A DNA stretch of 64,000 nucleotides from assembly GCA_003559215.1 (NCBI GenBank), contig PWMF01000221.1, positions 39,151 through 103,150 on the forward strand, written 5' to 3'. Position 1 is the stretch's first letter; each line of letters starts with the position of its first letter. A program made the position numbers and the translations under genes. The stretch comes from Natrialbaceae archaeon. GTDB lineage: Archaea; Halobacteriota; Halobacteria; Halobacteriales; Natrialbaceae. Shown here one piece after another: positions 24,715-33,127 of this stretch. The notes below the pieces were generated by a model. That model searched no databases and was not told the DNA's origin. It saw only the letters and a program-made list of their open reading frames with translations.

Positions 24715-24870
24715 ATGAGTAAGATTATGTCAGTCCTGACGACGACCGCCGTCTTCGGTACAAAGGCACGACGAGCAATCAACAGCTCGCCGGATTTCAC
24801 GGGCGTCCAGACGAGCGACGACGGGCTCCCCGAAAAACAGGCGCCGGCCGGCGGCATCCTGACCGGGTAG
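24715..24870 (+). CDS. Possible small protein (51 aa)
   Basis: ATG at 24715, MSKIMSVLTTTAVFGTKAR..., ending in APAGGILTG. No domain, membrane helix or signal is clear. Support is a good TATA box (24674-24681) with an adjacent palindrome and no other gene for that promoter in this direction. The composition is less acidic than usual. It could be a small regulatory peptide or non-coding transcript. Confidence 0.4.
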   Translation: MSKIMSVLTTTAVFGTKARRAINSSPDFTGVQTSDDGLPEKQAPAGGILTG

Positions 24871-24887
24871 TCGGCGATCGAAGTCGG

Positions 24888-25394
24888 CTACCGTAACGTG
24901 ATCGTGGTGGTATCGCTCGGACTGAACGCGTCCTCGTGGGTGGCGACGAAGACCCGGATTTCGTACTCGCCGGGATCGGGGACGACCGACTCGCGGTAAG
25001 TGTTCTCGCGGTGCCGTTCGAACCGGCCGTTCCAGGTGAACGACGTTCGCTTCCGTTCCCCGCCGCCGAAAGAGAACGAACTCGGCCGGCTGCGGGTGTA
25101 ACGGTCCTCGTCGCTGGCCTCGAGGAGGCCGTCGATCATCCACCCCCAGCGACGCTGCTCTGGGGTCGGGATGTCGATCGGTACCGGCAGCGGATTCTTG
25201 AACTCGACGGTTATCTCGACGGGATCGTCTCGGTCGTACACCTGCCGATCGGTCTCGACCGAGACGCGAAGCAGTCGTCGGGCCAGCGCCGTCGGAACCA
25301 GCGCGGCGAGGAAGTTCGCGGTCGTGTACCTGGAGTCGTCGGCGTCGGCCCCGGATCGTTCGCTCCGGTCGCTCCGTGGGGTCGGTCCAACCAT
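24888..25394 (-). CDS. Haloarchaeal beta-sandwich protein (BsuPI-like layout)
   Basis: 168 aa, function unknown. The pattern VSVETDRQVYDRDDPVEITVEFKNPLPVPI, then a long loop, then RENTYRESVVPDPGEYEIRVFVATH is that of an Ig-like/BsuPI intracellular-proteinase-inhibitor domain, where a ligand-free loop follows a conserved NPLPVPI turn. No signal peptide. Stands alone, minus strand, converging on the 51-codon frame. Confidence 0.75.
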   Translation of the reverse strand: MVGPTPRSDRSERSGADADDSRYTTANFLAALVPTALARRLLRVSVETDRQVYDRDDPVEITVEFKNPLPVPIDIPTPEQRRWGWMIDGLLEASDEDRYTRSRPSSFSFGGGERKRTSFTWNGRFERHRENTYRESVVPDPGEYEIRVFVATHEDAFSPSDTTTITLR

Positions 25395-25463
25395 CTATGG
25401 AGAAGGAGGTGCCTGAGGCGCAAATACTGTGTGGAGACGGGCGGTCACTCGCGAAACTGTGAC

Positions 25464-25625
25464 TTACCGCATCGACGGCAGCGTCGGCGCGTCGTCGGCT
25501 CGCATCGAGAGCCACGCGTCGTCCACGGAGATGTCCGCGATAACGTAGCGGTCGCCGGACTCGGTCGGATCGACCGCGCCGACGACCGTCTCGTCACCGG
25601 CGAGAGTGACATCAGATGACACCAT
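25464..25625 (-). CDS. Small haloarchaeal protein (53 aa, DUF7556-like)
   Basis: MVSSDVTLAGDETVVGAVDP to the stop; acidic, soluble, with YVIADISVDDAWLSM. The TATA-like box at 25649-25656 is 27 bases upstream, so the ATG at 25625 is a leaderless start; the longer frame that opens further upstream is antisense to the CBS gene. I recall similar short proteins in many haloarchaea; the family number is from memory. Confidence 0.7.
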   Translation of the reverse strand: MVSSDVTLAGDETVVGAVDPTESGDRYVIADISVDDAWLSMRADDAPTLPSMR

Positions 25626-25648
25626 ACATGAATGTGAATGCCTCTCAC

Positions 25649-25656
25649 GTATAAAC
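25649..25656 (-). promoter_or_regulatory. TATA box of the 53-aa protein gene
   Basis: GTTTATAC on the minus strand, centred 27 bases before the ATG at 25625. Confidence 0.6.
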
Positions 25657-25755
25657 GCGTCGGATCGGTCCGTTCGTCGTCGGCTCGAGGGTGGGCGCTC
25701 CGTCCACAACTGAAACACTGGGTTTATACTCATTTTCGCCGTACCGGGTACTATA

Positions 25756-26607
25756 ATGAACGTAGCCGACGCGATGACGCCGCGGGAAGACGTGGTGACC
25801 GTCGAGTTACCAGGCACTCGCGAGGACGTCCTCGAGTACCTGCAGGAACAGTCGTTCTCGTCAGTTCCGGTCGTCGCGGAGGAGGGGGGCGAGGTGGAGT
25901 ACCGCGGGCTGGTCTCGCGGGACGTCCTGATCGAACAGCCCGACGAGGACCAGCTCGTCATGCTGATGGACGACGTGCCGTCGACGACCGCCGACACCGG
26001 ACTCGAGGAGGTTTCGAAGCTGATGTTCAACGAGGGCGAGCGTCGGATCCCCGTCGTCGACGGGACGTTCGAGGGGATCGTCACGGTGACCGACGTCGTC
26101 CACGCGATCGCAACCGGCGACCAGGAGACCGACGACACCGTCGAGGGCCACTCGAGCGGGAACGTCAACACGACCTACGAGGGCGCTCCGCTGCCGGTCG
26201 CCGAGCGCGAACTGTACTACGCGAACGTTCCCTACACCGTCGCGCTGGACGACGAGGGCCGGATGAGCGGCGTCCTCACCGAAGTCGACATCATCGACGT
26301 CGCCCGCATCGTCGAGGGTGAGGAGGAGACCGGTGACAACTTCCCGGATCAGGACGCCCAGTGGTCCTGGGAGGGGATCAAAGGCGTTGGAAGTCGCTAC
26401 CTGCCGACGCGGGACATCGAGATCCCGAACGGCTCCGTCCGGGAGTTCATGAGCGAAGACGTGGTGACGGTCTCGGCGCAGACGTCGATCCAGGACGCCG
26501 CACAGAAGATGATCAGCAACGACATCGAACAGCTCCCGATGGTCACGGGCGAACAGCTCGTCGGCGTGGTCCGGGACGTCGACCTCCTGGAGGCGCTGTA
26601 TGAGTGA
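25756..26607 (+). CDS. Four-CBS-domain protein overlapping glyS
   Basis: 283 aa consisting of two Bateman pairs: NVADAMTPREDVVTVELPGT, then GLEEVSKLMFNEGERRIPVVDGTFEGIVTVTDVV, then the third domain around VPYTVALDDEGRMSGVLTEVDII, and the fourth VREFMSEDVVTVSAQTSIQDA to GVVRDVDLLEALYE. CBS pairs bind adenosyl ligands such as AMP, ATP or SAM. There is no fused enzyme. A TTTATA box at 25723-25728 lies 30 bases upstream. The 3' end overlaps glyS by eight bases, so a link to translation or adenylate sensing is likely but unproven. Confidence 0.93.
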   Translation: MNVADAMTPREDVVTVELPGTREDVLEYLQEQSFSSVPVVAEEGGEVEYRGLVSRDVLIEQPDEDQLVMLMDDVPSTTADTGLEEVSKLMFNEGERRIPVVDGTFEGIVTVTDVVHAIATGDQETDDTVEGHSSGNVNTTYEGAPLPVAERELYYANVPYTVALDDEGRMSGVLTEVDIIDVARIVEGEEETGDNFPDQDAQWSWEGIKGVGSRYLPTRDIEIPNGSVREFMSEDVVTVSAQTSIQDAAQKMISNDIEQLPMVTGEQLVGVVRDVDLLEALYE

Positions 26608-28375
26608 GCCGGAGCGGTCCGACGCGACGGACCAGCCCACCAGCGAGAAGCTGGTCGAACTCGCCAAGCGCCGGGGGTACTTTTTCCAGTCCTCGGGCGC
26701 CTACGGCGGCGTCGGCGGGTTCTACACGTTCGGTCCGCAGGGCGCGTCGCTGAAGGGGAACGTCGAGGACGCCTGGCGCGACCGATTCGCCGTCGCGGAG
26801 GGCAACATGGAGATCGACGCCCCGACGATCATGCCCGAGCCGGTGTTCGAGGCTTCGGGCCACCTCGAGGGGTTCGACGACATGCTCGTCGAGTGTCCGG
26901 AGTGTGGCGAGAGCCACCGCGCGGACCACGTCGTCGAGGACAACACCAAGTACGAGGACGCCGAGAGCCTCCCCATTCCGGAAGTCGAAGAGGTCATCGC
27001 CGAGTACGAGCTCGTCTGTCCCTCCTGTGGGGCGGGACTGGCGGGCCAGGCCGTCGAGACGTTCAACCTGATGTTCGATACGAACATCGGTCCCGGCGAC
27101 TCCCAGCCGGGCTACCTGCGACCCGAGACCGCACAGGGGATCTTCGTCGAGTTCCCGCGCCTGAAGGAGTACGCGCGCAACCAGCTTCCCTTCGGCGTCA
27201 CCCAGATCGGGCGAGCCTACCGCAACGAGATCAGTCCGCGCCGGTCGATCATCCGCACCCGCGAGTTCACCCAGGCCGAACTCGAGTACTTCGTCGATCC
27301 CGAGGAGGACGAACCGCCCATAGAGCGCGTCGAGGACGTCGCGGTACGCCTGTATCCCGTCAGCGAGCAGAACGACGAGAACGGCGAAGAGATCGAGACG
27401 ACGATCGGCGCGGCCGTCGAGGAGGGCATCATCGCCGACGAGTGGGTCGCGTACTTCCTCGGCGTCGCCAAACCGTGGTACGAGGCCGTCGGCGTCGATA
27501 TGGACCGGTTCCGGTTCCGCCAGCACCTCTCGGGCGAACGGGCCCACTACGCGGCGGACTGCTGGGACGCCGAGAGCGAGATCGACGGTAACTGGATCGA
27601 GATGGCCGGCTTCGCGAACCGGACCGACTACGACCTCTCGAAACACGAGGAGTACTCCGAGGACCGGTTTACCGTCTTCAAGCAGTACGACGAGCCCAAG
27701 ACCGTCGAACGGGCGACCGTCGACCCCGACATGAGCTACCTAGGGCCGGAGTTCGGCGGCGCAGCCCAGGACGTCGTCGCCGAGCTCGAGGCCCTCGCGG
27801 AGCGCGACCGAGCCGCCTTCGAGGGTGAGACGGTCGAGATCGAACTCGAGGGCGAAACCCACGAGCTCCCCGTCGAGAAGACCGGTTTCTCGGTCGACGA
27901 GGAGACGATCGCCGGCGAACACGTCACGCCCCACGTCATCGAGCCCTCCTTCGGCGTCGATCGGATCGTCTACACCGTGCTCCATCACGCCTACAGCGAG
28001 GACGAGGTCGACGGCGAGGAGCGAACCTACCTCGAGCTCGACCCCGAGGTCGCACCGACGTTCGTCGGCGTCTTCCCCTTACAGAGCGATGACGAGCTCG
28101 AGGCCGTCGCGAACGACGTCGTCGACGACCTCCGCGAGGCGGGCCTGTCGATCACCTACGACGACTCTGGTAACATCGGTCGGCGCTACCGCCGCCAGGA
28201 CGAGGTCGGGACCCCGTTCTGCGTGACGGTGGACTACGAGACCGTCGAGGCCGAGAAGACGACCGTCACCGTCCGCGAGCGGGACTCGACCGACCAGAAG
28301 CGACTGGCCGTCGACGACCTCGCAGAGACGCTGGCGGCGATCCGGAACGGCGACCTCGAGTTCGAGGAGCTGTAG
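26600..28375 (+). CDS. glyS: Glycyl-tRNA synthetase (archaeal/eukaryal class II)
   Basis: 591 aa, dimeric alpha2 type. Class II motifs: YGGVGGFYTFGPQGASLK, motif 2 in FGVTQIGRAYRNEISPRRSIIRTREF, PETAQGIFVEF, and motif 3 in HVIEPSFGVDRIVY. A zinc insertion carries CPECGESH and CPSCGAGL. The anticodon-binding domain lies at the C-terminus (PTFVGVFPLQ to AIRNGDLEFEEL). Start ATG at 26600, inside the end of the CBS gene. Confidence 0.97.
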   Translation: MSEPERSDATDQPTSEKLVELAKRRGYFFQSSGAYGGVGGFYTFGPQGASLKGNVEDAWRDRFAVAEGNMEIDAPTIMPEPVFEASGHLEGFDDMLVECPECGESHRADHVVEDNTKYEDAESLPIPEVEEVIAEYELVCPSCGAGLAGQAVETFNLMFDTNIGPGDSQPGYLRPETAQGIFVEFPRLKEYARNQLPFGVTQIGRAYRNEISPRRSIIRTREFTQAELEYFVDPEEDEPPIERVEDVAVRLYPVSEQNDENGEEIETTIGAAVEEGIIADEWVAYFLGVAKPWYEAVGVDMDRFRFRQHLSGERAHYAADCWDAESEIDGNWIEMAGFANRTDYDLSKHEEYSEDRFTVFKQYDEPKTVERATVDPDMSYLGPEFGGAAQDVVAELEALAERDRAAFEGETVEIELEGETHELPVEKTGFSVDEETIAGEHVTPHVIEPSFGVDRIVYTVLHHAYSEDEVDGEERTYLELDPEVAPTFVGVFPLQSDDELEAVANDVVDDLREAGLSITYDDSGNIGRRYRRQDEVGTPFCVTVDYETVEAEKTTVTVRERDSTDQKRLAVDDLAETLAAIRNGDLEFEEL

Positions 28376-28430
28376 CGTCGCCGTCTCTCGAGGGGCGTCG
28401 AGAAAGCGATCGCGAACGGCCACCACAGCA

Positions 28431-28441
28431 TCTTTTATTTT
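28431..28441 (+). promoter_or_regulatory. T-rich promoter/terminator between glyS and the formamidase-like gene
   Basis: CTTTTATTTTG centred 29 bases before the ATG at 28465. It can serve both as the glyS terminator and as the TATA box of the next gene. Confidence 0.55.
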
Positions 28442-28464
28442 GGTGCCGACCGTACCTGACTCGA

Positions 28465-29454
28465 ATGTCAGGCGAGACGGATTCGGTGGATTACCGGATA
28501 GGTGCGGACGACGCGGTTCACAGCAGCTGGGACAACGACCTCGAGCCGGCGCTGACGGTCGAGTCGGGCGACGTCGTCCGCTTCGATTGTCGGGACGCGA
28601 CGAACGGACAGCTCGGCCCCGGATCGACGGCCGAAGACATCGCGGCGATCGACGTCGAACCCATCCACCCGCTGACGGGACCGATCGCGATCGAAGGCGC
28701 CCGTCCGGGCGACGTCCTCGAGGTCGAACTGCTCGATCTCGAACACGAGGGATGGGGACAGACGCTGGTCCTCCCCGGGGAGATGGAGCTCGGCCTCCTC
28801 GCCGACGAGTTTCCGGAGCCGGCGCTGCACGTCTGGGAGCTCGAGGACGGCATCGCACGGTTCGTTGACGGGATCGAGGTTCCGACCGACCCGTTCCCCG
28901 GCGTGATCGGCGTCGCACCCGCGGAAGACGGATCACACAGCACGTTTCCGCCGCAGTCGGTCGGCGGAAACGTCGATATCAAACACCTCACGGCGGGCTC
29001 GAGGCTGTTCCTCCCCGTCGCCGTCGAGGAGGCGCTGTTCTCGGTCGGCGACTGCCACGCGGCACAGGGCGACGGCGAGGTCTGTGGCACCGGGATCGAG
29101 GCGCCGATGACGGTGACGTGTCGGTTCAGCCTTCGTTCAGAGATGTCGATCGAACAGCCTCAGTTCGAGACGACGGGGCCGTTCACGCCGACCGGCCGGG
29201 ACGAGCCGATGTACGGGACGACGGGCATCGCCGACGATCTGCGCGAGGCGTCCAAGGTCGCTATCCGGCAGCTGATCGACCACATGGAGGCCGAACGCGG
29301 ACTCGAGCGAGCGGAGGCGTACATGCTGTGTTCGGCCGCCGTCGACCTGAAGGTGAGCGAGGCGGTCAACGCCCCGAACTGGGTCGTCTCGGCGTACCTG
29401 CCGGAGAGCATCTTCCCCGAGGAGCGCCGTCGATCGAGCGGACTCGAACGGTAG
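28465..29454 (+). CDS. Acetamidase/formamidase family hydrolase
   Basis: 329 aa, FmdA_AmdA family, which hydrolyses small amides such as formamide to carboxylate and ammonia. Recognisable are HSSWDNDLEPALTVESGDVV, HPLTGPIAIEGARPGDVLEV, GVIGVAPAEDG, GGNVDIKHLTAGSRLFLPV and the metal-site region FSVGDCHAAQGDGEVCGTGIE. The protein is cytoplasmic and complete. Its place near no nitrogen genes leaves the substrate open. Confidence 0.93.
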   Translation: MSGETDSVDYRIGADDAVHSSWDNDLEPALTVESGDVVRFDCRDATNGQLGPGSTAEDIAAIDVEPIHPLTGPIAIEGARPGDVLEVELLDLEHEGWGQTLVLPGEMELGLLADEFPEPALHVWELEDGIARFVDGIEVPTDPFPGVIGVAPAEDGSHSTFPPQSVGGNVDIKHLTAGSRLFLPVAVEEALFSVGDCHAAQGDGEVCGTGIEAPMTVTCRFSLRSEMSIEQPQFETTGPFTPTGRDEPMYGTTGIADDLREASKVAIRQLIDHMEAERGLERAEAYMLCSAAVDLKVSEAVNAPNWVVSAYLPESIFPEERRRSSGLER

Positions 29455-29627
29455 CACCGCGACGGAGGCGAGGGGCATCGGATCGGCGGATTCCGTTCCC
29501 GCGGGAACCTGTGGAACACCCATATTCGCTGGGATCCTACTGGCCGTATGAATCATCCTCGAGTCAGCCTGGCGCCGTTTGACCACCCTCTCACCGAGCG
29601 TCCGCGTCGCCGACTGGAGGAGGGCCG

Positions 29628-30770
29628 ATGACCGACCGATCGGCGGACGACCATCCCGGGGACGGCTCGACCGACCGGTGGGGGGACGAACGAGCGTCCA
29701 CGCCCCCGGAGGACCTCGCTCGACAGGTTTTCGACGTGAACCCGGTCGGCACCATCGTCGTCGACTCGACGGGCGCGATGGTCTTCGCGAACGAGCGGGC
29801 GGCGTCGACGCTCGGCCTCTCGCGGGACGAGATCACCGACCGGACGTACGATTCGAGCGAGTGGACCATCTACTACGACGACGGGCGATCAGTCCCCGCC
29901 GAGGAGAATCCGGTGAGTCGGGTCTTCGAGACCGGCGAGCCCGTGTTCGGGTTCGAACACTGGATCGAACTGGCAGACGGCTCCGAGCGGTGGCTCTCGA
30001 GCAACACCGCCCCCGTGCCGACCGAGGACGGGGATATCGAGTACGTCGTCGTCGCCTTCGAGGACGTGACGGAACTGAAGCGACGCGAGAAGCGACTGAC
30101 CAGCGACCACGTCCGTCGCCTCGAGTTTCGTGCGAACGAGTCGGCGGTCCCGCCGTCGCTTCGAGTCGAGGGCGGCGAGACGCGGATCGAGATCGACTCG
30201 GTCGTCTCACTGCCGGACGGGACGACCGTCCAGTACATGGGTACGGCGGATCTCTCCGCGAGCGACTTCGTCACCGCCGTCGAGGAGGTCCCCCACTACA
30301 TCGACGTTCGGCTGCTCAGTTCGACCGATGGCTACCACCGCGTCGAGGCTCACGCGGAGTCGACGACGGTCGCCTACGTCTTTCCCTCCCTCGGCGGTCG
30401 CGCTCGAACGATCGTCATCACCCCGGACGAGGTGCGGTTCCTCGGAGAACTTCCGGGCGACGTCGATCCCCGACTGGCCGCCGACGGGATTCGACAGTTC
30501 CACCGGGACGTCGAACTGGTGCGCGAGGATCTCGTCTACTCCCCACACCTGCTGTACGACGTCGTCGCCGACGCGCTCACCGAGCGCCAGCTCGCCGTAC
30601 TCGACGCCGCGTACTTCGGCGGCTACTTCGATACCCCCCGGACCAGTACCGGCGACGAACTTGCGGATCGGTTCGGCGTGACGCGACAGACGTTCAACCA
30701 GCACCTTCGCAAAGCGCAACGGACGGTGTTCCGTCACCTCTTCGAAAAGTCGGGTGCGGAGGCACGCTGA
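29628..30770 (+). CDS. PAS-domain HTH_10 (Bat-type) transcription regulator
   Basis: 380 aa. PAS sensor at about residues 27-145 (FDVNPVGTIVVDSTGAMVFA to DVTELKRREKRL), the haloarchaeal BAT/HTH-associated domain at about 150-310, and a C-terminal HTH_10 helix-turn-helix in LTERQLAVLDAAYFGGYFDTP and LADRFGVTRQTFNQHLRKAQ. Related to the bacterio-opsin activator Bat; it probably senses redox, light or a small ligand. The ATG is preceded by GGAGGAGGG, a Shine-Dalgarno sequence. Confidence 0.92.
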   Translation: MTDRSADDHPGDGSTDRWGDERASTPPEDLARQVFDVNPVGTIVVDSTGAMVFANERAASTLGLSRDEITDRTYDSSEWTIYYDDGRSVPAEENPVSRVFETGEPVFGFEHWIELADGSERWLSSNTAPVPTEDGDIEYVVVAFEDVTELKRREKRLTSDHVRRLEFRANESAVPPSLRVEGGETRIEIDSVVSLPDGTTVQYMGTADLSASDFVTAVEEVPHYIDVRLLSSTDGYHRVEAHAESTTVAYVFPSLGGRARTIVITPDEVRFLGELPGDVDPRLAADGIRQFHRDVELVREDLVYSPHLLYDVVADALTERQLAVLDAAYFGGYFDTPRTSTGDELADRFGVTRQTFNQHLRKAQRTVFRHLFEKSGAEAR

Positions 30771-30817
30771 CTGGTCAGCGTCCCTCCTTACGACGACGTC
30801 GGTCATAGAGGGGAGCC

Positions 30818-31150
30818 GTGAACGATAATACGACCGAATCCGATGCGATGTCCGCCGCGGGGCTCGGTGAGGACGTCGTGGGATACGACCCAACCGCCGA
30901 CGCGTCGTACGCCCGTTTCGGCACCGATTACACCACCGCCGTCATGGCGATCGTCGAGACCGTCGCGGCCGTTACGAACCGCGAGAGCGATGAGCTGTCA
31001 CCGCTGTTTGCGACCGTCGACCCCGAGGCGCTCGTCGACCTCGTGGCGTCGAACCGGGACACGGCTGTCGAGGTGACCTTTTCGTACGAGGGCTGCCGGG
31101 TGACCGTCTCGAGTCGCGGCACCGTCGCCGTCGAATCGCCGGACGAGTGA
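30818..31150 (+). CDS. HalOD1 output-domain protein
   Basis: 110 aa, start GTG at 30818 (MNDNTTESDAMSAAGLG). The HalOD1 domain is seen in FGTDYTTAVMAIVETVAAVTNRESDELSPLF and DPEALVDLVASN, then beta strands VEVTFSYEGCRVTVSS. This is a haloarchaeal signalling output module of unknown biochemistry, often next to sensors. It follows the PAS/HTH_10 gene by 47 bases on the same strand, so the two may work together. Confidence 0.85.
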   Translation: MNDNTTESDAMSAAGLGEDVVGYDPTADASYARFGTDYTTAVMAIVETVAAVTNRESDELSPLFATVDPEALVDLVASNRDTAVEVTFSYEGCRVTVSSRGTVAVESPDE

Positions 31151-31249
31151 CGCTTCGAGCGACGCTCGGGAATCCGGGTTCAAGTCCCGACGGCCCGGAC
31201 GCAGACGTAACCGACGGACTGAAGGTACCGTCTTTCGAGGATTGCGGTG

Positions 31250-31834
31250 ATGGCCGACGAACTGAAGCGCCGTCTCGTCCACTCGAGCGGGGCGGGCCTG
31301 GTCGCGCTGTACCTCCTCGCTACCTTCCTTGAGCTCGGACTCACCTGGGATCGGTTTCGCGTACTGATGGTGCTCCTCGCGCTCGGCGTCATCGGCCTCG
31401 AGTTCCTGCGGCTGCGCGTCGGACTGGACTGGGCGATCTACGACAAACTCACCCGCGACTACGAACAGGACCAGTTCGCCGGCTACGGCTACTACATGGT
31501 CAGCATGACGGTCGCCGTGCTCCTCTTTCAGCCGGCGGTCGCCCTGCCGGCGATGCTCATGCTGGCGATCGGCGACCCGATCAGCGGCGCGGTCTCGGAC
31601 GACACCCTCAAGACCGTCAAGGGGCCGAAAGTGCTCGTGACGATGTTCGTCGTCAGCGCCGTCCTCGCCGCCCCCTTCCTCTACGAGGTACCCCTGGCCG
31701 TGCTCGCGGCCGCGCTGGGGGCGACGATCGCCGACGGCGTCAAGGTACGGATCGGCGACTTCATCGTCGACGACAACCTCACGATCCCGATCTACGCGAG
31801 CGTGCTGGCGTATTTCGCCCTCGAGTTTCTGTAG
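31250..31834 (+). CDS. Dolichol kinase / CDP-alcohol kinase-like membrane protein
   Basis: 194 aa, about six membrane helices. It begins ADELKRRLVHSSGAGLVALY, the conserved RRxxHxxxG start of the DgkA2/Sec59 family, and contains MLAIGDPISGAVSD, LKTVKGPKVLV and IGDFIVDDNLTIPI, the family's GD(P/T) and DNLTIP sites. It likely phosphorylates a polyprenol or diacylglycerol using CTP. A GTG at 31247 directly before the ATG at 31250 is an alternative start. Confidence 0.9.
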   Translation: MADELKRRLVHSSGAGLVALYLLATFLELGLTWDRFRVLMVLLALGVIGLEFLRLRVGLDWAIYDKLTRDYEQDQFAGYGYYMVSMTVAVLLFQPAVALPAMLMLAIGDPISGAVSDDTLKTVKGPKVLVTMFVVSAVLAAPFLYEVPLAVLAAALGATIADGVKVRIGDFIVDDNLTIPIYASVLAYFALEFL

Positions 31835-31917
31835 CAGCAAATGGGAGCAGAGGTCGGTATTCGGGGTCGGTCGTCGTCGATCACGACCGCTCGAGGACGA
31901 CAATCGAACTCGAGGCG

Positions 31918-32136
31918 TTACTCCCGATTCCGGTCGTGGCGCGGCTGGGTCTTCCGAAACAGGGGCCACGCAAGAGCCAGCAAACTGGCGAAAATAATAA
32001 AAGCGGCTCCGATCGACCCGCCCGACAATCCGAGACGGGACAATCCGAACGTCCCGCCGATCGCCAGCGCGAGAACGGCTATAAGCACCGCTTGAACGCT
32101 CCCGAAAGCGCCGGTCGGGTTCGAATCGCCGTACAT
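31918..32136 (-). CDS. Small two-helix membrane protein (72 aa)
   Basis: MYGDSNPTGAFGSVQAVLIA..., two hydrophobic helices (about residues 13-32 and 40-60, the second from GAAFIIFASLLALAWPLF), and a basic tail RKTQPRHDRNRE. The start is placed at 32136, where the hydrophobic coding pattern begins; a box reading GTATATG on the minus strand at about 32155-32161 is 22 bases upstream. Function unknown. Confidence 0.6.
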   Translation of the reverse strand: MYGDSNPTGAFGSVQAVLIAVLALAIGGTFGLSRLGLSGGSIGAAFIIFASLLALAWPLFRKTQPRHDRNRE

Positions 32137-32257
32137 ACTGGAGATACACAACATATACGCAAGTGTTTTGTGGAGGATAAGTAAATTGTTCGAGACACTT
32201 TGATAGACTGTCGTTTGCGATACCTCGAGGGGAGAATCCCGCCGGCTACGGCGTTCA

Positions 32258-32274
32258 CAAGACCGCCCGTCTTG
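32258..32274. repeat. Inverted repeat in the 32.1-32.4 kb spacer
   Basis: CAAGAC / GTCTTG arms around CGCCC; first of three hairpins in 100 bases. Confidence 0.6.
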
Positions 32275-32282
32275 CGCGCACG

Positions 32283-32303
32283 CCGGAACTCGAAGAGTTC
32301 CGG
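32283..32303. repeat. Perfect 9-bp inverted repeat with GAA loop
   Basis: CCGGAACTC / GAGTTCCGG around GAA; same loop type as the hairpin inserted in the DUF5783-like gene. Confidence 0.8.
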
Positions 32304-32343
32304 GGACGTTGTCGAGACGCTCCGCGCCTCGCTCGGACACGAA

Positions 32344-32356
32344 AACGCGAAGCGTT
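32344..32356. repeat. Inverted repeat with GCGAAGC core
   Basis: AACGC / GCGTT arms around GAA; contains the GCGAAGC mini-hairpin sequence. Third hairpin of this spacer, 44 bases from the 3' end of the HTH_10 gene. Confidence 0.65.
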
Positions 32357-32399
32357 CTGGAGTCTGGTATCCCTCCCGCCCGTTCGTACGCCGGCTCGC

Positions 32400-33044
32400 T
32401 CACGGCTCCCCGTCGAGAACGCCGTTTACGGCCGCCGCCTCGCCCCGGCGCAGTAGCTCGGAGGCCGTCGAGACGGCACATTCGAGTTCGGCCGCGACGG
32501 CCTCGATCCCGTTCCGGCGCGGGATCTCGTAGTAGCCCAGCTCTCGAGCGACCTCGAGCGCTTCGCGCTGGCGGTCCGAGATGCTTCCGGAGACGGTCAG
32601 CTCGTCCCGGGCCCACAGGACGTCCAGCGAGACGCCCTCCGGAACCGTCTCGAGGATCGTCCCGAGGTCGTCGGGGTGTCCCACGAGCGTCAGCCGCATC
32701 GTCCGGTCCGAGCGAACCTCGATCGGCGGCACGACGACGACCGTCTCCTGGGCGAGCGCATCCAGCAGCGAGGCTCCCTCGGGGCCGAGCTCCTGGCGCA
32801 GGTAGAGGAAGAAGCCGTCCTCGACGGCCGTGATCTCGTACTCACGGACCCGCTCGCTGTCGGCGATCAACGACTCGTATGCTGCGGGGTCGCCGTCGAC
32901 GAAGGAAGTGATCGTCTCGACGCCGTCGACGGCCTGCCCGCCGAGGATCAGCTCGCGCTCGAGAGCGGGTGACGAACAGACCCCCTCGTGGATCGGCGAG
33001 AGCGCGTCGCGGTCGTATCGCAGTTCGATGCCGGCCGATTTCAC
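32400..33044 (-). CDS. HTH_10 (Bat-type) transcription regulator
   Basis: 214 aa from the GTG at 33044 (MKSAGIELRYDRDALSPIHE); the longer upstream frame lacks family similarity, and a TATA-like AAGTACT at 33065-33071 is about 24 bases upstream. The N-terminal three-quarters are the sensor-like domain of this family with SLDVLWARDELTVSGSISD; the HTH_10 is ISDRQREALEVARELGYYEIPR and AVAAELECAVSTASELLRRG. Divergent from the DUF6176-like gene, 83 bases apart, which may be a target. Confidence 0.88.
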   Translation of the reverse strand: MKSAGIELRYDRDALSPIHEGVCSSPALERELILGGQAVDGVETITSFVDGDPAAYESLIADSERVREYEITAVEDGFFLYLRQELGPEGASLLDALAQETVVVVPPIEVRSDRTMRLTLVGHPDDLGTILETVPEGVSLDVLWARDELTVSGSISDRQREALEVARELGYYEIPRRNGIEAVAAELECAVSTASELLRRGEAAAVNGVLDGEP

Positions 33045-33127
33045 AGGTAATCGTACAGCCCGGTAGTACTTGAATGGGCGATAGGCTTCGGGAATACTGC
33101 GAACGTCGCTCGTGCCGAGACTCCAGT

